64,000 nucleotides of DNA, taken from positions 992,001 to 1,056,000 of the forward strand of contig NW_026570238.1 in NCBI RefSeq assembly GCF_019649055.1, given 5' to 3'. The notes under the pieces were generated by a model that was not told where the DNA came from, searched no databases, and saw only the letters and a program-made list of their open reading frames with translations. Positions 20,619-32,487 of this stretch are shown here, piece after piece (position 1 is the first letter of the stretch; every line of letters starts with the position of its first letter). This DNA is from Paramacrobiotus metropolitanus. Lineage: Eukaryota; Tardigrada; Eutardigrada; Parachela; Macrobiotidae. The position numbers were made by a program, and so were the translations under genes.

Positions 20619-23454
20619 CTAACAGGCGCTAGACATTCCCAATTGTTGCTGAGCGGTACCGGTTGCTCCCGGGATGGGCATTCCGGGTCCAGCCTTCAAA
20701 CTCAGTTCCTCCATTTTGATTTTAACACTCTTGAGAATCTCATCAGCATCGCCGCTGGTCTGATAAGCAGCCACATACAGACGCTTGTCGATTTCTTTGG
20801 GAATAGGTTTAATGTCCGTGCCCAGTTCGCGTTCAATACGGTGCAGACTGTCGCGGTCGGCATCGGTGATCAGATTAACAGCGATGCCCAGATGACCGAA
20901 GCGGCCCGATCGTCCAATGCGATGCAAGTAGGTTTCGGACATGCGCGGAAAGTCGAAATTGATAACCACATTCACAGCACGAACGTCAATTCCTCGAGTG
21001 AACAGATCTACAAAATTAGATTCGGAAGTTATACAGAAAAACAAAACAAAAGCAAAATTTCAGCAGCATATAGCAAATTGATAGAACCGAAGAAACGTAT
21101 TGTATTTAAAACAAACTTGAACACCAACGCTCAATCACAGATTTTCACAGTTTAATAACGACACTATTAAAGTTTCTGACTGAAAAATCAACATTGATGT
21201 TGTTCGTAAGAAACCGTAGAGAGATAACTGCACCCCGAAGGTTTTTTTATTGATAATTCAGCGCTATAACCTTACCGGTGCAGACCAGATTGCGCACATC
21301 TCCGTTTCGGAAGTCGTGGAAGATCTTGTTACTGCAAATGAAAACCACATCAACAGGATGAATAGTAAAATCTGCTATATTGTATGCGAGGTGACGAATT
21401 TGCGCACCGATGATCTTGACTCATCCGAGAGTGAATGTAGAAGCATGAGTATCCCAAGTCCACGATCTTCTTCGCCAACAGAGCAGCGCGTTTGGAGGAA
21501 TTAACGAATATGATCGCTGAAAAATACATACAAATGTTTTAACGCTGACGACATCGGCAAGCATGTACTTGTGGCTGACCTTGGCGAATCTCCAGTTTGG
21601 AAAAAAGAGTGTTCAAACAATGGACCTTCTGTCTTTCTTCCAAATAGACGTAGAATTCGGAAATCCCTTTCAAAGTCAGTTCGTTCATTAAGTTGATAAC
21701 CTTCGGAGCCTTCAGACGAGCCTGTAATAAGCATACAAAATTCACACTTCTTCTACAAACCAAAATTATCTGATTCACAAAAAAAACCAGAAAACGATTA
21801 CTTATTTATATCTAATATAAACCGCAAAACCATTTCTGGTGCGTTAACGGAACGAGTATCTCTACCGTGCAGAATCTACTTCAAAATCGTTTTCGTTGAA
21901 TAAATTACGGAGCACGCTTACCTTGAAGCTCTCGACCGAAACGGGGAATGTTGCAGAGAACAACAGAATCTGTCGTTCCGACGGAAGTTCCATGAGAATC
22001 TGATTGACCATTTGTCCAAAGTCCTGCGAGAGTAGCTTGTCGGCCTAAACAGAAAGCTCCATATGTTTACTGCACAAAAATAGAGATTAGCCTGATGGTT
22101 AGCACGGCGTTACTTCATCCAGGACAGCGATGTTGCAAGCCGAGCTGTTGATCAAACGATGCTCGGTTCCGGTTTCGAAGTCCATCTTGGGCATCAGTAA
22201 ATCTAGGATACGTCCAGGTGTAGCCACAATGACGTGCACTACAAGCATAAAAAAAAACAGGTACAACTGTTTCAATTTCGCAAACCATGCAAAACACAGC
22301 GAAGAAATAAGCGAGGCAGCAGCCAACACAGTGCAGACTAACCAACTTGCTGCAGTCGCAGAATATCCTCCATCAGATCCGTGCCACCAGTGGAAACCAT
22401 GACCTTGACATTCAGATGTTTTCCCATGGCCATACAGATAGCCGAAGTTTGCAGTGCCAACTGTGAGCAAAGAAATCAGATGAAGTTTTTTGATAAACAA
22501 ATCGTCTCAGAACCATACGCACTTCTCGGGTTGGAACCAGGATCAAGGCTGAAAATAAAAACAAAATTCGAGTAACTTCGTCGAGTATATTTCCGACGCC
22601 AATTGTTACTTGATAAAAGTTTCTGTATTCTTTAATGATACTATAATAAATATTATTCTACCAGCTCAAAAGCGCGATTTACTAAAATCCGGATAAAAAG
22701 GTCACCGTAAAAATTCATTTAGTAACGTTATTTATACCACTCGACAATTTTTACGACAAATAAATAGTGCAATGATATTACAAAGCACAACATCACTGTG
22801 TACATTAAACGCAAAATGCTAATTCCTTGATATTTTCTCACTTACCCTGAGGACGACCAATGCTAGTATCGGTCGCGTCGATCTTCTCCAGCACCGGAAC
22901 CATGAAAGCACCAGTCTTGCCGGTTCCGTTCTTGGCACGTGCAATAACATGGCCACCTTTCAGAGCCTCCGGAATGGCTTTCTCCTATGAAATCGTGGAT
23001 GCGAACAGGTTTACCATGATACACCATACGACCGGCGGTTGGAGGTACCTGAATGGGTGACGGTGTTTCGAATCCCATCTACAAACACATCGCTTTTTGG
23101 TTAAACCGTTTCATTTGTTGTTACAACAGTCTGTAGAAATTCATAATAACGATCTTAGCAGAAACGCACAAGAACGGGATCACATGCAGCTTACTTCGTA
23201 CAATCCCATCAGCAGCTCCCGCTTCAACCCGAATTCTTCGAAAGATTTGGCCGTCGAATTAAGCACATCCTGCAAAAGCATCCGATCAGTAGACACACGC
23301 GGAAACTGTCACATCGCAAAGGTCATTAGCCTGTACTGACGCTTGTCTGGCAACGAGGATCCTTTGGCGGTGGTAAAACACCTTCCTTCCAGTTCTGTCC
23401 GCTCAGTTTGTTGAGCAAGCGATCGGCATTCGCACCCATTGGTCGATTGTCCAT
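20619..23454 (-). CDS. DDX6: DEAD-box RNA helicase DDX6/Me31B/CGH-1
   Basis: Start ATG at 23454 ([20 protein letters not shown], then [10 protein letters not shown]); stop at 20619. Exons in order carry the DDX6-type LKRELLMG, the Q motif GFETPSPIQ, motif [14 protein letters not shown], Ia LVPTRE, the STGGT block, Ib [10 protein letters not shown], and motif II VLDEAD, which spans an intron. Motif [12 protein letters not shown] follows, then [20 protein letters not shown] with [12 protein letters not shown], motif [35 protein letters not shown], motif [19 protein letters not shown] and motif [13 protein letters not shown]. The C-terminus ([18 protein letters not shown]) is family-typical with a short Gly/Pro/Gln tail. 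About eleven exons with 50-250-base introns; junctions such as [12 protein letters not shown] and QDHR|NKIFHDF keep frame. The family represses translation and activates decapping in P-bodies and germ granules. No defects seen. Confidence 0.95.
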
Positions 23455-24816
23455 GTTTCTGTTCTGGCTCTATTTACAAAATTAAGACAACTCTACTCAC
23501 AAAGTTTCATTGCTAAATATTATTCAGTAAGAGCCGGTCGCTGACAAGGTAAGTATTTCGCAAAACAAACTGTCTTTTCGAAAGGGAAAGCTTAGAATTC
23601 TTTCCAAAGATATTTAGCAACCGGGAAACACACTTTACCGTTCACGGTAACTTACCAAAGAAAGTGGAGGTCAAGCACTTCTGGATATTAAACTGCTGAA
23701 ATGCGGATAATCAACAGGCAATGAAGATACGAAACCGTCATGAAACGCACTTCCATCTACTGGAAATTTTCCATTTGAAACGAATCTGGTCAACTTTCCA
23801 TCTTAACCATGCCGAAATCCCAGGCCTGCAGTTTCCGTTACGTGCGTGTTAGGCAAGGGCTTTGCGAACAATTGGGTGCAGTCTTACGGAAAGCTATTGG
23901 ATGCATGCGAACTTGCGAAGGGTGGGATTAAATAAGTACCACATAAGTGCTGTGCAATTTACAATATTCTAAATTGCCCAGTGCTACCTTCGTATGAGTG
24001 CAGTCTGTATCGTGTTCGTCAGTCAGACTCCTGCAGTCCTGCACCAAGGTCAGTGACTCCGCCGTCCGCTGCATAGTACTGCACTAGTCAAGCAAGCGAG
24101 CGAAAATACGTACAATATTAATAACAATAGTAATAATTATTATTATTACTTTTATTAGTTAAGAACTGATGTGTGAGAAGTACGACGTAGAACGTACACT
24201 GTATGTTCGCGTTACTATTTTCCCGCTGTAACAGGAATGTTTCAGGTCAGAATCCATAAAAAACAGAATTAATATATTATAATATTCTATAGATGTTATA
24301 CCAAAAGGTGCAAGCGCGGATACTAGGGTGGCGCTTTACAATTAAAATTTTAAACTTCCGAAATCAATTAAAATCTCGGTCTTCCCGAGTTAAAAATTGT
24401 TTTATTTAAAACCGCCGTAGCGTGTCCCTGGATGTCCGCCAAATTTTAGCTATTTGCAATACCTTCAGATTGAAGTGCGGCGGCACTGTGCGTAAAAGTA
24501 CCGCGCAAGGCAGTAAAAATTTATTTAATTATGCAGGATTATTATTACCGTAAACATGTGCAAATATTCTATGATGATCGTTTGTGTTTCATAATTAATC
24601 ATACCAGTGCCGGCAGTGTGTATTACTGCGTAGCCAACAGTCAGTTTGTTTTACGAATCACGACTGTCTCAAATTAACATTTCTGATTCTTATTGTCCAT
24701 CGTATAAAATAGCTGTTCACAGGAAGTAAAATAGGTCAAAGAATGGCCATGGGGGGAGCGATTTACTTTTAGTACAGGGTACAATAAATACCAGACGATC
24801 AAGGAAGAATAATTAA
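23455..24816. other. Intergenic; probable DDX6 promoter/5' region and spacer
   Basis: No coding frame with family features. Short ATT/AAT runs at 24.12-24.16 kb. The first few hundred bases upstream of the DDX6 start probably hold its promoter and 5' UTR, but I see no decisive element. Confidence 0.5.
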
Positions 24817-26230
24817 TTATTGCGGTGTTACGCCGGGTTCCTTTTCAATAATTGAATGCACTTGTCGCAAGACACTGCATGCACGGGAGCGGAGTTCATC
24901 AGTTGCTTTTTCTTGGGACATTCCTATAGGGACGTCATTAAAATGGTGAAGCAGAAATCTTTATAATAATAATAACTGGTGCTCTTAGTATAACTGACCC
25001 TTCATAGCAGCCCACGCTTGGTGTTTATTCTGATGAGTGTGACCAAATCCAGACAACGCTTTCGACCAAGTCAACACATGATCCGCTGCAAAAACATATG
25101 CGTACAATTAACTAAAAGTCTAAAACACAGCGCAGTAGCACACCAAACAATTGCTTTGACAATTGACTTTATCTACGAGTCTACGGCCAGGGAAGTTATT
25201 GTTAGCGGTAAAGTTATCGTTAGTGGATGTGGACAACATCTATGATCATTTCTTATTTGTTTCGTCTTACATATGGATTCGGTAGCGTCACCATGAAGTG
25301 CCTGGGAGATCAGAGCAGACATATGGTTTTTCTCATCCTTGTCAATATATTTTGCATGTGACAGAATATCCTTGTAAATATCCTCCTAAATAGAATCACA
25401 GTTACAGTAATTAATTCGATCAATAACAATATTTCCAGAAAACTTTTCGGAAATATAGATATAAAAAACATATCCTTCTTACGATTTACTAAAAAACATT
25501 GCATTATAGGAAAACTGTACGGAGCTTTGGATACGTACAATAGGATTTCCATGCGTCGCATAAAATGTTCTGGCGCATACGGCAAGTCCAAGGAAAAGAA
25601 ACAAAATAAATCCATGATTGTAGACAGCAGGGGAATTTTTGTGCGCTTTCATCTTTGACATTATAACTGCAAAATTTAAAAACGTATATTAAATAATCAG
25701 TAATAATATTCTGGACAAGAAAAATTTCCATAAATCTATATTTTCTACGTACGATAGAACAAGGACATCATGACAGCACTTCCGCCCATAAAATAGACGG
25801 GTGTCGGGTTTTGGCAATAATCAGGCTCCATTGACTGGGGATTCCTGTGACAAACGAGGAGGGTATTAGTAAAAAATAAAAATAACTAGGAGTATTGCAT
25901 TTTTACTAGCGCTGATTCGCATGACATATCTTATGTACAAGCTCCATTAATTTTTTTCGCTAAAATGTGTACGTACTTAATACATTACAGACAAGCAAAA
26001 AAGTCAAGCAGTACATTCTGGTCACCAGGATACTGCGGTAATCTTGTATATTTTAATCTTTAAAAAATTTATTCGTACTCAAGGTATTAGCGACAATACA
26101 GTACTTAAATACGTTAGAGGGATTAAACCGATTACAAACTCTACAAATTTGTAAAGACGCTCAGGTTTTGCATATCCAAAATCAATGCCACGACTTGCCA
26201 GATCTGGGTTGAAATCGCTAAAATGGATCT
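24817..26230 (-). CDS. Unrecognised multi-exon protein with a membrane segment
   Basis: Coding pieces on the minus strand join at plausible splice sites. From right to left they are: an exon reading DFNPDLASRGIDFGYAKPER (26.2 kb); one reading MEPDYCQNPTPVYFMGGSA then VMMSLFY (25.8 kb); a segment with a hydrophobic helix HGFILFLFLGLAVCARTFYA (25.6 kb); EDIYKDILSHAKYIDKDEK (25.36 kb); DHVLTWSKALSGFGHTHQNK (25.05 kb); and a last exon MSQEKATDELRSRACSVLRQ ending at TAA 24817. Two hydrophobic stretches suggest one or two membrane passes, with a soluble helical C-terminus. I do not recognise the family. The start codon and the exact 25.5-25.7 kb exon boundaries are uncertain. Confidence 0.45.
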
Positions 26231-26933
26231 AATTGTAAAAGGGTTGCCTTCACCTGTGCTGATTAGACCAATGAAATAAACATATGCAATCAACAATTAA
26301 TGCCGAATCAGCTAAGAAGCCACATTTTGAGAATTCGTGGGAAAACTAACAATAGATAATGCTTATTGATTTATTGGTATTTTACATACAACACATTGAT
26401 TATGGCGGAAAAAAGTATAAAGCACTAAACGCGGATTATGCGACCACAATATGCAAACATACCAGTACAACCGTATTTTTGCAAAAATTGTTGTAACATG
26501 TCTGGTTATGTTACAACTTACAGCGCACAAGCATATCCACCGATTATTATGCGACGAAAGGTTAATTTTGCAGCTTGTGAAGAGATTGGTGTTGCGTACA
26601 ATGGTAGGAATGAAAACAATGCACGGCCGGTAGTAGTGGATGTAAAACTGTAGAAGTGAAAAGTGGAAAACCAAAGATAATTGTAATGGGGAACCGGAAG
26701 CTAATGCAATCGCACATGTGCAAAATCAAGCTTTCTTGTTCGCTACAAAGTTCTGAACGGCTCGCATAATTTGCATACTGGATCTGCCCTAACCTTCAGT
26801 ACTGTACAACTAGTTACGATTACTTCCCCTTACGCATGTAATACGGCGTGAAATGTGAATGTGGTGGTGGCCTTTGCAGACGTTGTCGGAAAGAATTTAG
26901 AGTTACTGGTAAAGTGCGCATGTTAAGATTAAA
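26231..26933. other. Intergenic spacer
   Basis: Contains overlapping short frames of 60-103 codons on both strands at 26.36-26.67 kb, none with recognisable motifs. The RNF212-like promoter is presumably here. Confidence 0.5.
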
Positions 26934-29278
26934 ATGGACTGGATTCACTGCAACCACTGTTTTCTACAACCCAAAATGGATGGGGATATCACAAATTTTA
27001 TAATCACGAATTGTGGTATGAAAATGAAACTAGTTGGACTCTTTATTGGTAGTGCGACCCATCGCGGTCTGTCTGTGTTGCGTCCAAACTGCTTTAATTT
27101 GTCATTGTTTGTCTTGCACAACAGGACACTTATTTTGTCGTGGCTGCGCAGGTTGGTGCGACGCTCTTATTGTTATGCTGCTTTAAGGAATCTTTGTTCA
27201 CGTTTGAACACAACTGCATTGTTGTTGTGCAGAGAAAATGGGAGGAAAATGTGTCCAGTGTAGCAGCAACTGTCGGACAATGGCTATCAGCAGCAACGTA
27301 AGATCTAATGAAAGCGAGTACTTGTTGCACGTTTTTGGATGGCGTCCGAAATTATGTGATTCCCTACAGCATTACGTAATTATTAAGCGAAACCAAACCG
27401 ACAACTTCAGATGGATCCCGCGATTGCCGTGCATTTCCATTCGCAAAGCGAACACGTGCAGCGTCTTGCAGCTCTTCAGAAAGAAGCCACCACTCTTCTC
27501 GGCAATCTCACCAAAGCGCAGATGTTCCAAGACAGCCAGCGACGAAATCTCATCAACCACTTGAAGCGCAACGTAAGCAGCTTCATTTTAATCTTTGAAA
27601 GTATTGCGAAACTCCTGACCATTTGCAGGCAGAGGCATCCAATGGCGCCGCGGGGTGAGACATAATTTTGCTGCATCCAATAATGTTTCAAGTGTGCTCC
27701 AGACACACGGTGTGGCAATTTTGTTTAGGCGAGCTGAAGAAATCCAACAGCTGCAACAACGTATTGCATCCGATAAACAGTAAGTTAAAAATTTGTAATT
27801 TTAAATTTTCTATTAGCCCTGATCATCATTGGTCGTGCATTGGGAATCTGCGTTTCACTTCCCCTTACAGAACGATTGCCAAGCTTCAACAAGAGCATGA
27901 TCGGCTCATAACCATCATTTCCAATAGGTACTTACGACATACTGCATGTAGAAGTTCATTGTCAGTTAACTATTTCAAGATTTTGTGGCGCACAATTGGC
28001 AGTCATTTCGCTTACAATACACGATATTGCGCAATACTGATAGTAAGGGACATTTAACCGTTTTGCCTAGTTTACACCAGCGTCAACCTGGAAGTCATCC
28101 GTCAAATGAAATGTCGCCTTCGGTATCTATGGTTTCGCTGGCGCCATCAAACACATCCAGGTACAACTGCGCGCCTTGTGTGCGTTTAATCGCTGTAATC
28201 GGAGATTTCTTTTACAAGTTAGCCGGAGACTGACCGCTTTATTCCGTAGAGCATCCAAATCGTCCGGTGTTGCTGCTGCGCGACCTGGGAGCATGGTTGC
28301 CAGTGGATCCAGTCATCGCAGTTCAATTGTTTTTCAGGTGGAACCCGGTAAGATGTCTTAACTGTACTGCAGTTTGTGTTACGCCATGACCGTTTATTGT
28401 TTCATAGCTGCGGGCCCCACTCAGGAAGAGTTACAGGAACAACGCAATAAAGTCGTTTCTCGGATGCTGATGCCCAATTTTAAAAGTCTGTTCCAGTGCC
28501 CATCGCACACATAGTTTTTTTTCCTTACATACATACCTACTTAAAATTAATTAATAATTAATACTGATACACAAACAGGCCGGACAGTCACCCTGATTTG
28601 TCATACTCAGATTCTATAGGATAAAACTTTAAAAGATGGTGATACAACATTATACTGATCTTGAAAAATTCTGTTATTAGGAGTCAACAATTGCAGTAAA
28701 TTATTGATTGTGTAATTATCGCAGGTAGCGGCGGTGTAAACACTTCACTGCCTGTGCCGAAAGCTATCGGAACTACAGCAACTCAGGCGCACGCAGCCAA
28801 GATTTTGACGCCCAGCTGGACGAAAAAAGATCCCCTTCCTGTATCGGTAATACCTACCAAAGTGTCGGCAACACTTGGAAACAAAGGGTACGTAGTTTTT
28901 CGGGCTAATCAAAGCGGTTTATGTCTGTCGGTCTAAAAACAAGCAGCAGTGATATGATACTATACATGAAGGATCTTAGAATCAGTCGAATATGTTACTC
29001 GAGGCATTTTAATTTACTATTTTACATCTATATAATGTAGGCTTTTAGCGTTCGCAGTATTTTTGCAACAAAATCCACTGGGTGTGCGTTTTTAAGAGTT
29101 GCTTTTTGATGACGGTAGGCCGCCCGCGAAATCTAGTGGATTGTCTCTTGGTCCTCGCGTCGTTCACGCTGGTACAGCAACCGGTGCCGTTTCATCTTTA
29201 CGTCAGTTAGGTACCACCTCACGGGCTACTTCGGGTTACACGAGAATGATGCCGACCGGAAATAAATACGTTCGGTGA
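26934..29278 (+). CDS. RNF212/ZHP-type meiotic RING-finger (SUMO E3-like) protein, about 12 exons
   Basis: Exon 1 (26934-27015) begins MDWIHCNHCF and ends at TNC. Tiny exon 2 (27125-27151) supplies GHLFCRGCA, and exon 3 (27233-27297) EKMGGKCVQCSSNCRTMAI. Joined in phase, they make a single C3HC4-type RING with the order CxxC, CGHxFCxxC, CxxC. Exon 4 (27411-27572) opens MDPAIAVHF and continues into a coiled coil (exons 4-7: 27411-27572, 27629-27654, 27729-27779, 27870-27927; e.g. EEIQQLQQRIASDKQ). Later exons 28071-28160, 28250-28347, 28408-~28490, ~28731-28890 and 29098-29278 are Ser/Thr/Pro-rich. RING at the very N-terminus, coiled coil, then a Ser-rich tail is the RNF212/RNF212B/ZHP-3/Vilya architecture. 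These proteins stabilise crossover intermediates on synaptonemal complexes. Later exon junctions are less certain than the RING. Confidence 0.75.
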
Positions 29279-29548
29279 TAATTTACACGGTGGATTTTAC
29301 CACTTACATGCGCGTAAGAGGATTCTGTTTTTTTTATTTGTGTATTTTTGTGACATATGCAACTCTGCACAGTTATAGGAGTGTAGTTCCAAAAGTGTGA
29401 ATTAAAATCACCAACGACAGTGGTAATTTAACTAACGTTATAGCAGCTGTACTACAAACACAAACAAAATTTGGTCCAGGAACGCTTGTAAATTAAGGAA
29501 ATAGTGTTGTAAATGCCGTTTTCAGTAATCACATAGTACTATCTCGAA

Positions 29549-32417
29549 TCACATCAATGTTGTAACTGCTTCCGCTTCCCGGTTCCCTCCTTCTTCTTGC
29601 GGATCTCCGTTGATGCCATAATCATTGCCGTTGTTGGAATGATTGCCGCAACAGGTTAGGGACATAATCACAATAACTAGGCATAATACGACTCCAGAAA
29701 CCGCGATGACGACAATTTGCAAGAGTGCATTGTTGGCCTGATTTTCGTTTGGCCCTAACAAACCATAACGCCAAGTGCGTGCAATTGCATCAATGGCTAC
29801 GTAATGTGTTGACTGAGATACTTGTATCTCTACTAAACTTCCTGAATCTTGGGCATAAATAATATTATAACGAGCTGTTGCTGTTATTACCTAACATATC
29901 ATAATATTCACGCTATAATAAGAAGGCAAATTACCTGAAGGAGCATCTTTAATGACACCTCTACGAAGATTAAGCATGTTGTACTCATAAGGTACAAATG
30001 GTTTTCGCAATGTTGAGTTGTCTTCATGTTCACAATGATATCCACCGAAACCGGGATCACAGTAGCAGGTTCCTAAGTCCGTACATAAGCCATGTCCGGA
30101 GCAAACGCTTCCGTTACGCACAGGACAGTCCGTGGCCGTCATTATGAAATCTGAACTCACACAGTGACCTTTAAGGCATACCTGCAAGTTGAGTATTCAC
30201 CATTACATTGACTTGTGAGCATAAGTATAATCTGTAGATGTAGAGATAAAGACTTCCTGTTCAAAACGGAACACATTCGAAAGGTGTCTGTTACATTTTT
30301 ACCTTATTATCAGCACATTTTGTGCCATCTTTTATCAAAGATTCTTCCACGGCGCTGACAGTGATGACTTCTGGGGATTTGGACCTGAAATTATAAAATT
30401 CGTATAGGACTACTAGAAGTAAATAATTAGTTTTCCTCCAATATATATGTGGTGCAGCGTACTCAATGTACGAGTAGTCATAGTTTTTATACGGCTCCCG
30501 AAACGATCCTACGAACGTCACGACTGCTTGTGGTTTGTGGGTATAGGGTGTTTATTATGGTATTGCACACGAAAACGATGTGATGGCACAAAGATGCAGT
30601 AAAACAGGTAGGCAGTTATGAGTGACGTCTACGAAAGCAACTAACTCTTTCGGTTTTAAACAATAATACAATACTGTTCCATATTATGATCCGACACCGT
30701 ATACAGCATATGCAAAATGTTTGAATCGAGTTCATTTTTAATGACTATCGATGCTGCTAACGATCGTTTTTACGCTTGATGCGCCGCTAATCTTCAATAA
30801 GCCTCAAATGAAATTCACTCATGCATTTGTTCCATATAAAATGCCCTTACGGTTAGAGCTGACTGGGTTTGTGTGCATTATTCCTGCATGAAACTAGGAG
30901 TAATATTTGCAATTAGCTTAATTTTAACAGGTGTATTTCTTCATATGTAGACGTAATTTTGTGCTATATACAGTACTTGTCTTTCGGTACTTCGTCAATT
31001 TTACATAATCTGCTCTTAATGTGTTTCGCAAACCATTTTTTGCAGTTATTAACAGCGATTCGTACTTGCATTGAATCAGAGATCCTGTTGAATTTGTTAG
31101 GATCTGAGTGGCAAAGGCAGGAGAATTCACAATAGTTTTTGGTGTATAGCCACCACCGCGACAATGCAAATTTCCACAGAAGACGTCGCTACGTAAAGAA
31201 AAACTGCAAGTGATTAAAGTTATTATCATTCTTAGTTTTACGATAGTTAATAAGATCGGTGTCGCGAAACCGCTTTTATTATTAATTGTAAATATGTTAC
31301 GCGTATATCTATATACCTCGGCGCACATGGTATGTATCGACTTCCGTCTGACACTAAGCCGCAGTGTCCGTTGAAAACCCCGCGCGTGTTGAACTGGTGA
31401 TAGCACTCATCTTTGGCGGTAGAACTGTGAATACCCCAAACTGGATCGCAAAATGTGCAATTTTTTCGAACTGCTAAATTAGCTTTCTGTTTTTGATTGC
31501 GCGAAGTCTGCTCACCGTTAACACATTGAATAGTTCGACTCATGCATGCGCGGTTGTAGCAGTATCCCAAGCCATCTTCATCGCAGCTGTCTCCGTTCCT
31601 CTTAAAGGCATCCGGCGGGCAGTCAACATGTCCCGAACACATTTCCGGTAAGTCACATGCATTCTTTGCCGGCCGGCAGACTTCGTGATGGGACTTCAAC
31701 TGTATTAACACGTTTATGATTGATTACTCGATAAAAATTGCAAAATTGTTGTGTCATTGTATTTGTATTGCAAGAGAGAGAAACTTAAAAAGGTATTGCT
31801 GCTACGTAGTGTTATCGGGGTGTTTTGCAAAGTTAATAGATTACTGATCAGTAAGTTAAAAAAAAGCTGAGAACAAAATTGCTAAGCATGAAATACTTTG
31901 CAGGTTTTGGAGCAGCAATCACCGTCCGCACATTCGGCACCATTAATAAAAAGGCAAGTAGCACCATCACAGCAGGGATTACTTGAGCAGTTTGTACCAC
32001 AGTCGCAGTCTTCATCCGGGTCTAAAATACCATCTCCACACGTGTTCGAATAGGCTCCACTGCGGGAAAAGGGTTTTCCCGTCTACAGGGCAACAATTTA
32101 AACTTTATATTATTGTGTCAATTGCCTTTTAAAGATTAGCTTTGGCTTTTAATAAAATAAGCCGTAGGTACTTGTACATCGTGGCATACAGCTGGTTGCG
32201 ATTGTTATAAGATTTCTCAGTACCGGCTTTTCGCGTTCAACTCACAAGCAAATATTTTGTCAGATCATATGCACTGCACATAAGCACTTCTATGTAAGCT
32301 TACCGTCCAAACAGAATAAAAAAGTAATTAAAAAGCTTTACTGACCTTCACTAGCTGTGGACTTTCGGAAATTAACCTTGGATTTAAAATGGACGCCATC
32401 TTAGGAAGCGAAGGCAT
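29549..32417 (-). CDS. ADAM-like membrane protein: disintegrin, Cys-rich, EGF, TM; metalloprotease domain not found
   Basis: Exons from right to left: [15 protein letters not shown].. (first Met 32417); a disintegrin domain ([29 protein letters not shown]; about 31.9-32.09 kb) that continues [18 protein letters not shown] (31.63 kb). The Cys-rich domain follows ([24 protein letters not shown]; 31.32-31.56 kb, and [12 protein letters not shown] at 31.17 kb). Then come [11 protein letters not shown] (30.3 kb), an EGF-like module ([20 protein letters not shown]; 30.06 kb) and a transmembrane helix ([20 protein letters not shown]) with a short tail ending at 29549. This is ADAM order, but no signal peptide, prodomain or HExxHxxGxxH protease is seen upstream. 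The frame before the first Met is closed by a TGA near 32488. It is either a protease-less isoform or paralogue, a decayed gene, or a gene whose 5' exons lie far upstream. Confidence 0.8.
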
Positions 32418-32487
32418 ACCTATCGCCGGCCTGGCTTCTACAGGATGAAACAAACCTCTAGTGAGGATGGAATTGTGACTTCACGAC

